Shown piece by piece: positions 23,538 to 32,081 of a stretch of DNA of 47,238 nt. Within the stretch, counting starts at the first letter, position 1, and each line of letters opens with the position of its first letter. The position numbers and the translations under genes were made by a program. The notes below the pieces were generated by a model. It was not told where the DNA came from and ran no database searches. It saw only the letters and a list, made by a program, of their open reading frames with translations. Source of the DNA: Bacteroidales bacterium. GTDB lineage: Bacteria > Bacteroidota > Bacteroidia > Bacteroidales > P3. The stretch spans positions 1 to 47,238 of the forward strand of contig JAFSQF010000098.1 in assembly GCA_017446745.1 (NCBI GenBank), in the 5' to 3' direction.

Positions 23538-26500
23538 AACACTCAGTATTAAACAGACAATGCCGAGTGATGGCTCTATTATTAGCCTGCCTCATCTCGT
23601 CGGTTGTTCGTGCACAGCAACCGCCGCAACCGTGCCACATTACCATAACAAGCGACTTCGAGTCGCAATGTCTCATGCCGTTGGATAAAGACTCCGTATA
23701 CAACGAAGAACCAGAAACCATCATCGCGTGTCAGGAAAGCACTGTCAATTACACCGCTTCGACCAATACTGGCGGTATTCCTGTTGCCCAGTGGTCTTGG
23801 TCTGTTGTTGGTGCTTCATCGTGGAATGACAATGGGAACGGTTCCATAACAGTCATTTGGAGCAATGGCACAACAGGCCAGATCACCGTCTCAATCACAA
23901 CTGCCGCCAACTTCACCTGCTCCTTGACACAAAATGTGAAGTTGATCGAAAAGCCGGACATTTATGTCAGCACAGCCCCTGCTTACACCGAAATGCAGAA
24001 TGGCGACAAGATAATCACCGTCTGCAAGGGCGAGACAATAGAGTTTACCGACCTGTCAAGTACAACCAATAGCGACATTGTCGGCTACTCTTGGGAATGC
24101 GACAATCCTACAATCACATCGTCCACGCCAAAATTCAGGCTTGACAATACCTTGGATGATTGCAAAGTAACCCATCGTGTTTACAACAACTGTGGTTGCT
24201 ACGATGAAGAGGTATACCATATTAAAGTCATTGAGGGTGAATTGCTGAAACTCAGTTGCTATGGAACAGTGTGCCATAATGCCATTGTTACATATACGGC
24301 AGAGAATCCCCCATGTGACCAGTATAGTTGGTATGTCGAGGGGGGCACCATCATCGGAAGTCAAAACCAACAGACGGTAACTGTACAATGGGATAATTCT
24401 CAGAATGGTTATGGTATCATCGGGCTTGATGGCATATTGTGCGGACAGGATGTGTGTCCTACAATGTTGAGCAAGAAAATCCCCATCATTGAGGACACCG
24501 TAACGATAAAAGGTCAAGAGGTGGCTTGTGTCGATGAAGCCGTCATCTATAGCATTCCCCTCTATGGCTCCACAAGGTACACTTGGGACATACAACCCAC
24601 CAATGGTGCCGACATTTTTGAGGTTAACGGAGCCAACCAGAAAGGTGTGGTCTTCACCCAGCCAGGCACATATCAAATCACCGTTTCCTACGAATGCGAA
24701 TTCCTTGACTGCGGAGAATTTACCTCTAAACCTCTCAACGTCACCGTCAAACCCAAGCTCGAAATCACCGGTGAGGAGCGTATCTGCATCACTAACAACT
24801 GTGACCTTAAAACTGACCCCAATGTCGCAGCAATATGGAAAGTGCAGGATATAGACAATAACAACAATACTATCCACACCTCACCCAACACTTCCTCTTT
24901 TTCCTATCACTTCCCACACGCTGGCAAATACCGCGTCACAGCCGAGAATCCAAATTACTGCCGACCCGCTGTTTTTGTTATAACCGTCGTAGCAGCACCA
25001 CCCACCCCTACTGATGCAGATTTCGACCCCAGTAACCCAACTGTGGCTTGTCCTAATTCGGGCATTCTGTTGAAAGCCAACCCCACCAATCCTGATTATA
25101 CTATTGTATGGGAACCGTCGTGTGTGGATGCTAATCCTCAGACAGTTTCAGGTAATAGTGTTACTATCAATTATCAAAACAACGTCTGCGACATCAATGC
25201 CTACAACTACGATCGCGTGTTGGGATGTCTCTCCGAGACTCCCTATGTACACACCGTCAGCGAGTTTCAACTGGCGAGTCACAGTCTGCCCACCAATATC
25301 ACCGTTTGTCCTGGAGCCGAGATGCCATTTAGTGTGCCCAACCAGAGCAGTGTAATATACGAATGGCAGTTGCAAAGCAATAAACAATACTGCGTATCGG
25401 TGCAAGGGGACATTTTTAGCAATGCTATTGAACTTCTCGTCAACGAAATCCCCACCCCCGAAACATTCACTCTGACGCTGAAACGTGAGTACTGTTCCAA
25501 CTTGGTCGATTACCACACCATTAATATCACTGTCAGAACCGACCTACAGTCGGCAATCACAATCAACAACCCCAGCCCTGTATGTCAAAACAACGAGGTT
25601 CAGTTGAACGGAACGGGATGTAGCGGCAATGATATCGAATGGCATATTGAGGACAACGTCATTTACGGAAGTCCAATCAACTATACATTCCATCACGCTG
25701 GCAGCATTCCTGTAACACTGATGTGTAATCCTTACTATAGCTGTCCAAACAGCAACTATTATGCCAGTTCAACAATACTCGTCAATGTTAATCCCGAACC
25801 TCCGGTGACCGGCATAGAATACGATCCATTCATGCCCACTCCTTCTGTTTATGTCGTCCCAGCCTCTTTAAGTGCAACCAATTATGATTTTGTGTGGGGC
25901 CACACTGCCATAAACAACAATGCTGTCGATGCAATACTTTTCCAATGGGAATACACCTGCACCGTTATTGACAAAGTAACACAATGCGAAAAAACGGTTA
26001 GCGCCGATGTGCAGCCTTGCCAGAATACACTAATTGTTTTACCCGACTTGCCCTACGACTATTGCACGAATGAAATATCATTTTATGTGCAGAATGCTAG
26101 CGACAGTATTACATGGAATGTTACAGGCGGCGACCACACTGTAGAATCAATAACGGGAATCTATGGAGAATTTATCCGGATACGAATGAATGAAACTGGT
26201 AATTATACAATTACTGCGAGAATGGAAGACTCTCTATGCCATACTGGAACAGCCTCATTCTCCATACCCTTTGTACACTATTTCACATTCGAGAAGGCCT
26301 GCAACAATATTATTATCCATAACAAATCACACTACACTAATGGCAACAAGTTAATCGAAATACAATACAATGGCATTCCTTTGACTTTCCCCGCAAGTCA
26401 AAGTACCATCTACATCCCCACTACTACAAGCCTAACAACTTACAGTATCGTATTAACAAAGTACGACGGCAATATCATCAACTGTCCGCTTGGCGATGTA

Positions 26501-28816
26501 ACGATACAAAATACCACAGGACTGCCTGTTACCATCGATCTCCCCAACCCGACCACTCCGCTTTATCAGACCTGTGACAATACTCCTATACAATTGACGG
26601 CAAGTATACCATCTCCGCATTATATTGTGAGTACACAGTGGTATTTTGGTGATGGAAGTGGTTCCAGTCATTCAAATCCCATTTACCACACCTTCAAGCA
26701 AAATAGCCCAAACTATTACAATGTCATAGTTACAATAACAGACGAGAACAACTGCACCTCAACAGGAACAGTCAATGTCCGATCGTGGAAGAATGAATTG
26801 GTATCTGGAGCAATTCTTACTATAGATCCTGTTCAATGCGATGGTAATCCACGTCAGATAGAATATAGTCCAGCCCCCCTAGGCACCTCCTATGATTGGT
26901 CTGCTGGCTGCTTTCCGACGAACACTAACCCAGTATTGGTTTTCCAAACCGGCGACTATCACGTGGATGTGGAAAATCAAAATTATTGCAAAGCAAAGAA
27001 AAACAAAAATGTCTCCTTCTTTAATAGGCCGATGGCGCTTATCGTCACCGCCAGCACCATCTATTGTGAGGGCGAGACAATAAAGTTTTATGGTTCTCCT
27101 GATCCCGACTCAAACAGTTATACTTTTGATTGGAAAATAACCGATAATAGTACGGGCAACTTTGTCAACTATCCCTATGCCACTATCAGTTACACTCCCT
27201 CTCACGCAGGCAATTACACCGTCGACCTTACCATCACCAGTAACAATGGCTGCTCGGCATTTACCTCTGAGATAATCACTGTAAACCCGACACCTCAAGA
27301 GCCATCCATTTTCTTTAACGGCAACGAGTGCCTGGATAGGGGTGCTGTCGAACTTTCGGGAACAACGCCCACCACGCCAGCAAGTATCATCAATTGGAGC
27401 AACGGCTATACAGGACCCAATGCCAACTACTACACTGCCGGCGAAGCAAGAGCCTGGTACTACGACATCAATACTGGCTGTAAGTCTAAGGAAGCAAAAA
27501 TTCATATTGAACCCCAGCCTGATTTCGACGCACTCCTTACTGGCTGCTACAAGAAATGCAGAGGTTACATCGAAACGAACCCGAAGCTTCCAGTTTGGGG
27601 GCTGACTTCCGGAAGAGAAGACATCATTTGGAAATGGTTGTTTAACACCAACAATATAGCCAATGGTACTGTCAGTTATCCCGACTATTCGCTCTCTCTG
27701 CCCCTGCAAGGTTTTGGCGACTACAACCTGCACCTGGATTATCATAACGGAATCTGCGGAACGCTCATATCACCCACTCTGACAATTGAACCCAAAGACA
27801 CTTGCGACTGCATAAATCTCGACGTGTCTTACAAATACGAAATGCGTGTTGAAGACTGCAAAATCTATTATGACGTAGATGTTACCGTATGCAACAATTC
27901 CAATAATACTGACTGCTTGCGTGCCCTTGAATATCTTTTCAACGAAGAGTACATCCATGTGGTCTATACAGACTTCACAAACACCTCGATTGCTCCAAAC
28001 GACTGCTACACTTTCCACATGACAATCGAGGCCTTGCAGTTTGTCCCGTCATCCACAATCTCTTTCCGCATCTTCGACGAGTGCAACAACTGCACAACAA
28101 CCTTCAGCATCAACCTGATGCCCGAAAAATTCAATTGCGAAATGGAGATGCAGCTTGTTTTTTTCGACATCAATCCTGAATTGTCAAGCAACGTGGCTGC
28201 ATACTTTGATTTCAGGTTTGACGTCTCTCCCTGCCAGAACCTCATTGCCTTCTGGTCGGAGCCGCCAATGGTCATCAACTACTGGTATGATGGTACTGCA
28301 ATGGTGCAAGGCCTTGGTATGGTAAATTATGCTACGCTCACACAAATGATTGCTGAAGGCAGCAAGGTCTGTTTCTATGCCATCACCTGCGAGGGCGACA
28401 AACTCTGTAAGCGTATGTACTGCATCTCACCCGAAGAAATTCTGTATATTCTGCAGGGAATGGGCATCGAACCACGGCAGTCGAGCGACACCACCTCTGA
28501 CAATGACGGCAATGGAACAAAACGGTCGAAATCCCAAGAATTGGGCAATGACACCATCCCGCAACTAATGCCCAATCCCACTACTGGCGAGGTCAATGTC
28601 ATCGGTACAACTGACGAGGTCGTCGAAGTTCTGGTAATGGATATGAACGGTCGAAAGATGGCCACTTTCGAAAACTCCGCCAACTTCAACATCTCCACCC
28701 TCCCCTCCGGTATCTACATCGTCCGCGTCAAGACCCATCACGACAATGAAACGCACAATGCCTCTCCACGCACTCCACAGGAGCTTGTGACATACCTCAA
28801 ACTCGTGAAGAAATAA
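23534..28816 (+). CDS. Large T9SS-sorted protein with PKD/Ig-like repeats, cysteine-rich
   Basis: The protein has 1760 residues. The signal peptide (about 1-27, LLLACLISSVVRAQ) is followed by at least a dozen beta-sandwich modules with PKD-like signatures (for example YSWYVEGGTIIGSQN, STQWYFGDGSGSSHSNP, VFTQPGTYQITVSY, YTPSHAGNYTVDLTI). Paired cysteines are unusually frequent and may form periplasmic disulfides. A low-complexity Ser/Thr/Asp/Gly linker lies near 1650-1680. A T9SS type A domain (LMPNPTTGEVNVIGT, ending PQELVTYLKLVKK) closes it. SprB-like or other adhesion roles are possible but unproven. It overlaps the previous gene by four bases. Confidence 0.82.
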   Translation: MKHSVLNRQCRVMALLLACLISSVVRAQQPPQPCHITITSDFESQCLMPLDKDSVYNEEPETIIACQESTVNYTASTNTGGIPVAQWSWSVVGASSWNDNGNGSITVIWSNGTTGQITVSITTAANFTCSLTQNVKLIEKPDIYVSTAPAYTEMQNGDKIITVCKGETIEFTDLSSTTNSDIVGYSWECDNPTITSSTPKFRLDNTLDDCKVTHRVYNNCGCYDEEVYHIKVIEGELLKLSCYGTVCHNAIVTYTAENPPCDQYSWYVEGGTIIGSQNQQTVTVQWDNSQNGYGIIGLDGILCGQDVCPTMLSKKIPIIEDTVTIKGQEVACVDEAVIYSIPLYGSTRYTWDIQPTNGADIFEVNGANQKGVVFTQPGTYQITVSYECEFLDCGEFTSKPLNVTVKPKLEITGEERICITNNCDLKTDPNVAAIWKVQDIDNNNNTIHTSPNTSSFSYHFPHAGKYRVTAENPNYCRPAVFVITVVAAPPTPTDADFDPSNPTVACPNSGILLKANPTNPDYTIVWEPSCVDANPQTVSGNSVTINYQNNVCDINAYNYDRVLGCLSETPYVHTVSEFQLASHSLPTNITVCPGAEMPFSVPNQSSVIYEWQLQSNKQYCVSVQGDIFSNAIELLVNEIPTPETFTLTLKREYCSNLVDYHTINITVRTDLQSAITINNPSPVCQNNEVQLNGTGCSGNDIEWHIEDNVIYGSPINYTFHHAGSIPVTLMCNPYYSCPNSNYYASSTILVNVNPEPPVTGIEYDPFMPTPSVYVVPASLSATNYDFVWGHTAINNNAVDAILFQWEYTCTVIDKVTQCEKTVSADVQPCQNTLIVLPDLPYDYCTNEISFYVQNASDSITWNVTGGDHTVESITGIYGEFIRIRMNETGNYTITARMEDSLCHTGTASFSIPFVHYFTFEKACNNIIIHNKSHYTNGNKLIEIQYNGIPLTFPASQSTIYIPTTTSLTTYSIVLTKYDGNIINCPLGDVTIQNTTGLPVTIDLPNPTTPLYQTCDNTPIQLTASIPSPHYIVSTQWYFGDGSGSSHSNPIYHTFKQNSPNYYNVIVTITDENNCTSTGTVNVRSWKNELVSGAILTIDPVQCDGNPRQIEYSPAPLGTSYDWSAGCFPTNTNPVLVFQTGDYHVDVENQNYCKAKKNKNVSFFNRPMALIVTASTIYCEGETIKFYGSPDPDSNSYTFDWKITDNSTGNFVNYPYATISYTPSHAGNYTVDLTITSNNGCSAFTSEIITVNPTPQEPSIFFNGNECLDRGAVELSGTTPTTPASIINWSNGYTGPNANYYTAGEARAWYYDINTGCKSKEAKIHIEPQPDFDALLTGCYKKCRGYIETNPKLPVWGLTSGREDIIWKWLFNTNNIANGTVSYPDYSLSLPLQGFGDYNLHLDYHNGICGTLISPTLTIEPKDTCDCINLDVSYKYEMRVEDCKIYYDVDVTVCNNSNNTDCLRALEYLFNEEYIHVVYTDFTNTSIAPNDCYTFHMTIEALQFVPSSTISFRIFDECNNCTTTFSINLMPEKFNCEMEMQLVFFDINPELSSNVAAYFDFRFDVSPCQNLIAFWSEPPMVINYWYDGTAMVQGLGMVNYATLTQMIAEGSKVCFYAITCEGDKLCKRMYCISPEEILYILQGMGIEPRQSSDTTSDNDGNGTKRSKSQELGNDTIPQLMPNPTTGEVNVIGTTDEVVEVLVMDMNGRKMATFENSANFNISTLPSGIYIVRVKTHHDNETHNASPRTPQELVTYLKLVKK

Positions 28817-28827
28817 CCCCAAAAAAC

Positions 28828-28861
28828 AGTGGTTAGTGGGCATCCAAGCCCACTAACCACT
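28828..28861. terminator. Strong hairpin after the T9SS gene pair
   Basis: A 14-bp perfect stem AGTGGTTAGTGGGC / GCCCACTAACCACT with loop ATCCAA, twelve bases past the stop at 28816. It lacks a T-tract on the plus side (AAAATCC follows) but has an A-run before it, so as a canonical terminator it faces the minus strand. It is still likely to end or stabilise the upstream transcript. Confidence 0.55.
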
Positions 28862-28941
28862 AAAATCCAACAATATCCTCCATTACACAACAAACTATAA
28901 TACCCAATGGGAACGAAACGTAAAACAATTATCACCCCGCG

Positions 28942-29148
28942 ATGCAGGACGAGCCGAAAGCCGTCTTCCGGACGGGCTATGCTCACATCAGCATCAGTGT
29001 CGGCAGCAAAGAGGCTGTCGATACCCTGACCGACACGCTCCGTCGCAACGGCTACTCCGTCGCCGACGGTCCCCGCACCACGGGCGACGGCTACTACGAG
29101 AGCAGCATCGTCGGCCTCGAGGACAATGTTATCGAAATCACCGTCTGA
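28942..29148 (+). pseudogene. C-terminal remnant of a VOC (glyoxalase-like) family protein
   Basis: A 68-codon frame matches the second half of VOC-superfamily proteins, which are normally about 125 residues: YAHISISVGSKEAVDTL, then SVADGPRTTGDGYYESSI and VGLEDNVIEITV, with the metal-ligand His and Glu positions of that half. The N-terminal beta-alpha-beta-beta-beta module is missing and a stop lies 21 bases upstream of the ATG in frame. It is most likely a deletion remnant. Expression as a half-VOC dimer is possible but not supported. Confidence 0.7.
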
Positions 29149-29173
29149 CCATTCCACTCATTCGACGAACAAA

Positions 29174-29201
29174 CGGCTGCCATCCTTGCGGACGGCAGCC
29201 G
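29174..29201 (+). terminator. Hairpin after the VOC remnant
   Basis: Stem CGGCTGCC / GGCAGCCG (29174-29181, 29194-29201), extended inside by TCC/GGA. It is followed by an A-rich stretch and not a T-run, so its terminator role is uncertain. Confidence 0.45.
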
Positions 29202-29232
29202 AAAACGAAAAAACAATAAAATTAGACAGACA

Positions 29233-29298
29233 ATGAAGAATATCATTAAGGTAGAATCAGATGGGAAAACCAGTGCAATAAAAATTATTAAAAAATAA
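29233..29298 (+). CDS. Possible 21-residue peptide
   Basis: An ATG-to-TAA frame encodes a lysine/isoleucine-rich peptide (starts MKNIIKVESDG, ends IKIIKK) six bases upstream of the chagasin-like gene. It could be a leader or chance frame. No family recognised. Confidence 0.25.
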   Translation: MKNIIKVESDGKTSAIKIIKK

Positions 29299-29304
29299 AG
29301 TGTT

Positions 29305-29652
29305 ATGAAAAGAGTTGTATCAATAGTTTTATTGGCTGTTAGCTTGCTGTTCGTATCATGTGGCAAAGAGTATGACTATGAAATATGTGTCGGTGAGCAA
29401 ATAGTACTGGATTTACAGTCTTCGGGTCCGAGTACTGGATATGTGTGGCATTGGGATAAGCATGATGACGTTTTGGATACTATTAGCCATGTGTTTTCTC
29501 CTTATGATGAGAGTTTTAGTGGAAACCCCGGAATCGAGCATTGGACATTCGTTGGCAAAAGAAAAGGCTCAACGACCATTCGAATGCTTTATAAGAGAAC
29601 CTGGGAAAATGAGATTGAGGATAGCCGGGAGTATAGCGTGAATGTCAAGTAG
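29305..29652 (+). CDS. Chagasin-family (I42) cysteine-protease inhibitor lipoprotein
   Basis: The protein has 115 residues. The signal ends in a lipobox (LLFVSCG), so it is probably lipidated. Three inhibitor loops of the chagasin family are recognisable: GPSTGYVW (for NPTTGY), NPGIEHWTFVGKRKGST (for the GxxGxxxW loop) and the position of RPW (KRTWE). Members block papain-like cysteine proteases. In bacteria they may guard against host or own proteases at the cell surface. The loops are somewhat diverged, so affinity is uncertain. The gene stands alone between a decayed VOC gene and an IS remnant, which suggests a horizontally acquired or rearranged site. Confidence 0.75.
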   Translation: MKRVVSIVLLAVSLLFVSCGKEYDYEICVGEQIVLDLQSSGPSTGYVWHWDKHDDVLDTISHVFSPYDESFSGNPGIEHWTFVGKRKGSTTIRMLYKRTWENEIEDSREYSVNVK

Positions 29653-29735
29653 TTTAGGCGCGGTGCCGCAATAAAACCATTGCAATAATAACATAAATGT
29701 ATAGCAACATGAAGAAAATCTGGTTCAACATAAAT

Positions 29736-30059
29736 TTGCTTAGGTGTATTAGGCGACCTTGAAGTCATGTAGAGCTAGCAGCCGGAGATTGAAGTAGACG
29801 TTGTCTCTGAAGCCATAGGCGGCCCGTTTGAGGGTTTTGATTTTGTTGTTGATGCCACTTCCTTCGTTTCTACATGTAGAATTATTTCTTTGCCAGAGCA
29901 TTCCGCTCTCGTGCATACTTGCTCACGTATGCCATGCTGATGGTATAAATCACTAGGGTTTGCTCCTCCTTGGTCGCAGGGCATACCACATGTTTTGATT
30001 ATTTATCTGTTCATTTACAAAACGTTAATGAACCCTATTTTAGTATACCACCTAAGCAA
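29736..30059 (-). mobile_element. Remnant of an ISL3-type insertion sequence with intact ends
   Basis: The 324-base element is bounded by inverted repeats TTGCTTAGGTG (29736-29746) and CACCTAAGCAA (30049-30059). Inside the left end lies the transposase C-terminus on the minus strand. The rest of the transposase is deleted. No clear target duplication is seen. Confidence 0.7.
29749..29880 (-). pseudogene. ISL3-family-like transposase, C-terminal fragment
   Basis: The minus strand reads GINNKIKTLKRAAYGFRD followed by YFNLRLLALHD and a TAA (complement of 29749-29751). This matches the end of ISL3-type DDE transposases, whose conserved EGINNKIK-LKR-A-G-R-- -FRLRIL pattern is visible. The catalytic core is missing, so it cannot move on its own. 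Confidence 0.65.
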
Positions 30060-30376
30060 TAAGTAAAAAATAAGTTGATACAATCGGGTAGGCGCAAAAA
30101 AGGTAAAACGATTGTTTTTTGGGGGTCTACAAATTATCACGAATTACATGATTTTCAAGATATGCGACTCCGAATATAAAACTATTTTTTTCGCAGGCGA
30201 AATGAATTTACACGAATTATAGTTGCATTTTTTACATCACTATCGTTACACCTTATTTTTTTACCGTTACTAAGCATTTTTGTGAAGAACCGAAAAAAAA
30301 ATGGCCGTATTGTAATAATTCCGGTAACTGCTACGTATCTTGTTCAGAAAAAAAAAAGAAAACAGCCTCTGAACAG
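30060..30376. other. AT-rich intergenic region with dispersed repeat G, copy 3
   Basis: From about 30056 the sequence carries AAAAAATAAGTTGATACAAT followed by a tail (GGTAGGCGCAAAAAA) also seen at 42862-42880. The rest is AT-rich upstream sequence of the sigma-factor gene with no gene. No consensus -7 element was found, which would fit control by an alternative sigma factor. Confidence 0.5.
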
Positions 30377-30871
30377 ATGACCACCCGCGACTACAACGAC
30401 TGCGTGAAGAAGTACAGCGACGACCTGTACCGCTTTGCACTGCGCTACACCGGCGACGGCGATGCCAGCAAGGACTGCGTGCAGGACTGTTTCGTGGCTC
30501 TCTGGGAGCATCGCGACGAGCTGGCGGCAGAGGGCATCAAAGGATGGATGATGCGCACACTCTACCGGCGCCTTGTAGACCGCCACCGCCACCTGTTGGT
30601 GGAACGCGAGGCTCAGGCCAACCTGATTGAACAACAGAAACAATACGACCAACATCACAATTTCGAACTGCACGACGCCATGCAACAAGCCCTCAACCAA
30701 CTCCCCGACATACAGCGACAACTGGTTCTGCTGAAAGACCTGGAGGGCTACAGCTACGACGAAATGGCACAACTCACCGGCCTCAACGAACAACAGGTGC
30801 CCGTCTACCTTTTTCGGGCAAGAAAAAAAATGAGAGAACTACTGACCCCGATCCAGAAAAGCACAATATAG
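30377..30871 (+). CDS. ECF RNA polymerase sigma factor
   Basis: The protein has 164 residues, typical for ECF sigma factors of Bacteroidetes. Region 2 is at about residues 5-70 (YSDDLYRFALRYTGD, DCVQDCFVALWEHRDEL). Region 4 is at about 100-158 (ALNQLPDIQRQLVLLKDLEG, YSYDEMAQLTGLNEQQVPVY). It redirects RNA polymerase to a small set of promoters. The expected regulator is the membrane anti-sigma factor encoded next (31231-32043), followed by two envelope proteins, probable targets. The last codons (ELLTPIQKSTI) form the first unit of a 95-bp tandem array that pushes the anti-sigma gene 360 bases away. Confidence 0.9.
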   Translation: MTTRDYNDCVKKYSDDLYRFALRYTGDGDASKDCVQDCFVALWEHRDELAAEGIKGWMMRTLYRRLVDRHRHLLVEREAQANLIEQQKQYDQHHNFELHDAMQQALNQLPDIQRQLVLLKDLEGYSYDEMAQLTGLNEQQVPVYLFRARKKMRELLTPIQKSTI

Positions 30872-31215
30872 ACATTCCATAAGCCACAGAAAACCAAATA
30901 TCGCAGGCGAGGACGCCCGCGTACCAAAGAGAACTACTGACCCCGAACAAGAAAAGCACAATATAGACATTCAAGAAAATATAGAAAACCAAATATCGCA
31001 GGCGAGGACGCCCGCGTACCAAAAAGAACTACTGACCCCGAACAAGAAAAGCACAATATAGACATTCAAGAAAATATAGAAAACCAAATATCGCAGGCGA
31101 GGACGCCCGCGTACCAAAAAGAACTACTGACCCCGAACAAGAAAAGTACAATATAGACATTCCATAAGCCACAGAAAACCAAATATTGCAGGCGAGGACG
31201 CCCGCGTACCAAAAA
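30836..31215. repeat. 95-bp tandem array containing the sigma-gene 3' end and palindrome C (four copies)
   Basis: Units start at 30836, 30931, 31026 and 31121 (exact 95-bp period). Each has GAACTACTGACCCCGA.., a copy of the last codons of the sigma gene, then ACATTC, an A-rich stretch, and palindrome C (stem GCAGGCG, loop AGGA, stem CGCCCGC, then GTACC). Only the first unit is coding. The last ends just before the anti-sigma start. Confidence 0.95.
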
Positions 31216-31230
31216 AAACAACAAAAAAAG

Positions 31231-32043
31231 ATGATAACCACCGAAAACTACGAACCATACTTGATGCGCTACGCCGACGGCGAGCTCGCGGACGCTGAGC
31301 GGCTTCAGGTGGAGGCCTTTCTGGAGCAGCACCCCGAGCTGCGCCGGGAGCTGGAGGAGCTCTGCGACCCCGCTATTCGAGTGACCCCACCCCTTGCCAC
31401 CATGCCCGACAAGAAAAGCCTCATGCACCGCGAAGCCCACGCATGGCTGCGCGTGGCAGCAGTCATAGTATTCTTCATAATGGCCGCCGGGGCAGTACGG
31501 CTCCTGCTGCCAACAGCAGAGCCTTCCCTTATTACCGCCGAGAACGACAGCACCATAACCATCCTACAGCATGGCGACACCATCACGCCCGACAGCCTTT
31601 ACATCAACACCGGCAAACGTCTGCCCGTTTACTTAGCCGAGCAGGTAGCCCTCCCCCGCCCGCACACAAACAACGACTACAGCTCTGCTGCCGAGACAGC
31701 CCAGCCCGAAAACGACACCCTATTTTTCGAGAACGACCACGACGACATGTTTCTAAACCTCCAGGCCATCGCAGAGCACGACACCACCGACGGCGTGAAG
31801 GCGGAGCAGACCTACAGGATTGTGGGCGGCATGATAATAGTGGCCAATGCCCAATTGGCTGAAAGCGTACCATCCACGCCACCGACAAATAATCCCAACG
31901 TCACCATCGGACAGACCGTGGAGAGCACCATGCTGGCAGAAAACAGCCAAGGGAACCTGCTGGAACGCACAAAACAGGCACTCGTGAGGCTGCTCCGCCT
32001 CAACCAGGCTGCTGACGAACCCTTACTGGCTTTCTCGGAATAG
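31231..32043 (+). CDS. Membrane anti-sigma factor
   Basis: Starting at the ATG at 31231 (MITTENYEPYLMRYADGEL) gives 270 residues. An earlier in-frame ATG at 31186 lies inside palindrome C and was rejected. The N-terminal cytoplasmic part (1-65) has the helical YADGELADAERLQVEAFL pattern of anti-sigma N-termini. There is one membrane helix (71-93, WLRVAAVIVFFIMAAGAV) and a ~175-residue periplasmic tail with no recognised domain. It probably holds the ECF sigma factor until an envelope signal arrives. Same-strand spacing to the GIN-domain gene is 38 bases. Confidence 0.75.
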   Translation: MITTENYEPYLMRYADGELADAERLQVEAFLEQHPELRRELEELCDPAIRVTPPLATMPDKKSLMHREAHAWLRVAAVIVFFIMAAGAVRLLLPTAEPSLITAENDSTITILQHGDTITPDSLYINTGKRLPVYLAEQVALPRPHTNNDYSSAAETAQPENDTLFFENDHDDMFLNLQAIAEHDTTDGVKAEQTYRIVGGMIIVANAQLAESVPSTPPTNNPNVTIGQTVESTMLAENSQGNLLERTKQALVRLLRLNQAADEPLLAFSE

Positions 32044-32081
32044 AACAACAGATACCGATAATAATCTAAAAATCAAAAGTA

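Noticed and set aside
29775-29984. A 69-codon open frame across the ISL3 remnant
   Set aside because: It is out of frame with the recognisable transposase tail and has no family match.
31186-31230. Earlier start for the anti-sigma factor
   Set aside because: The ATG lies inside palindrome C and the added residues are repeat translation; the ATG at 31231 begins a typical anti-sigma N-terminus.
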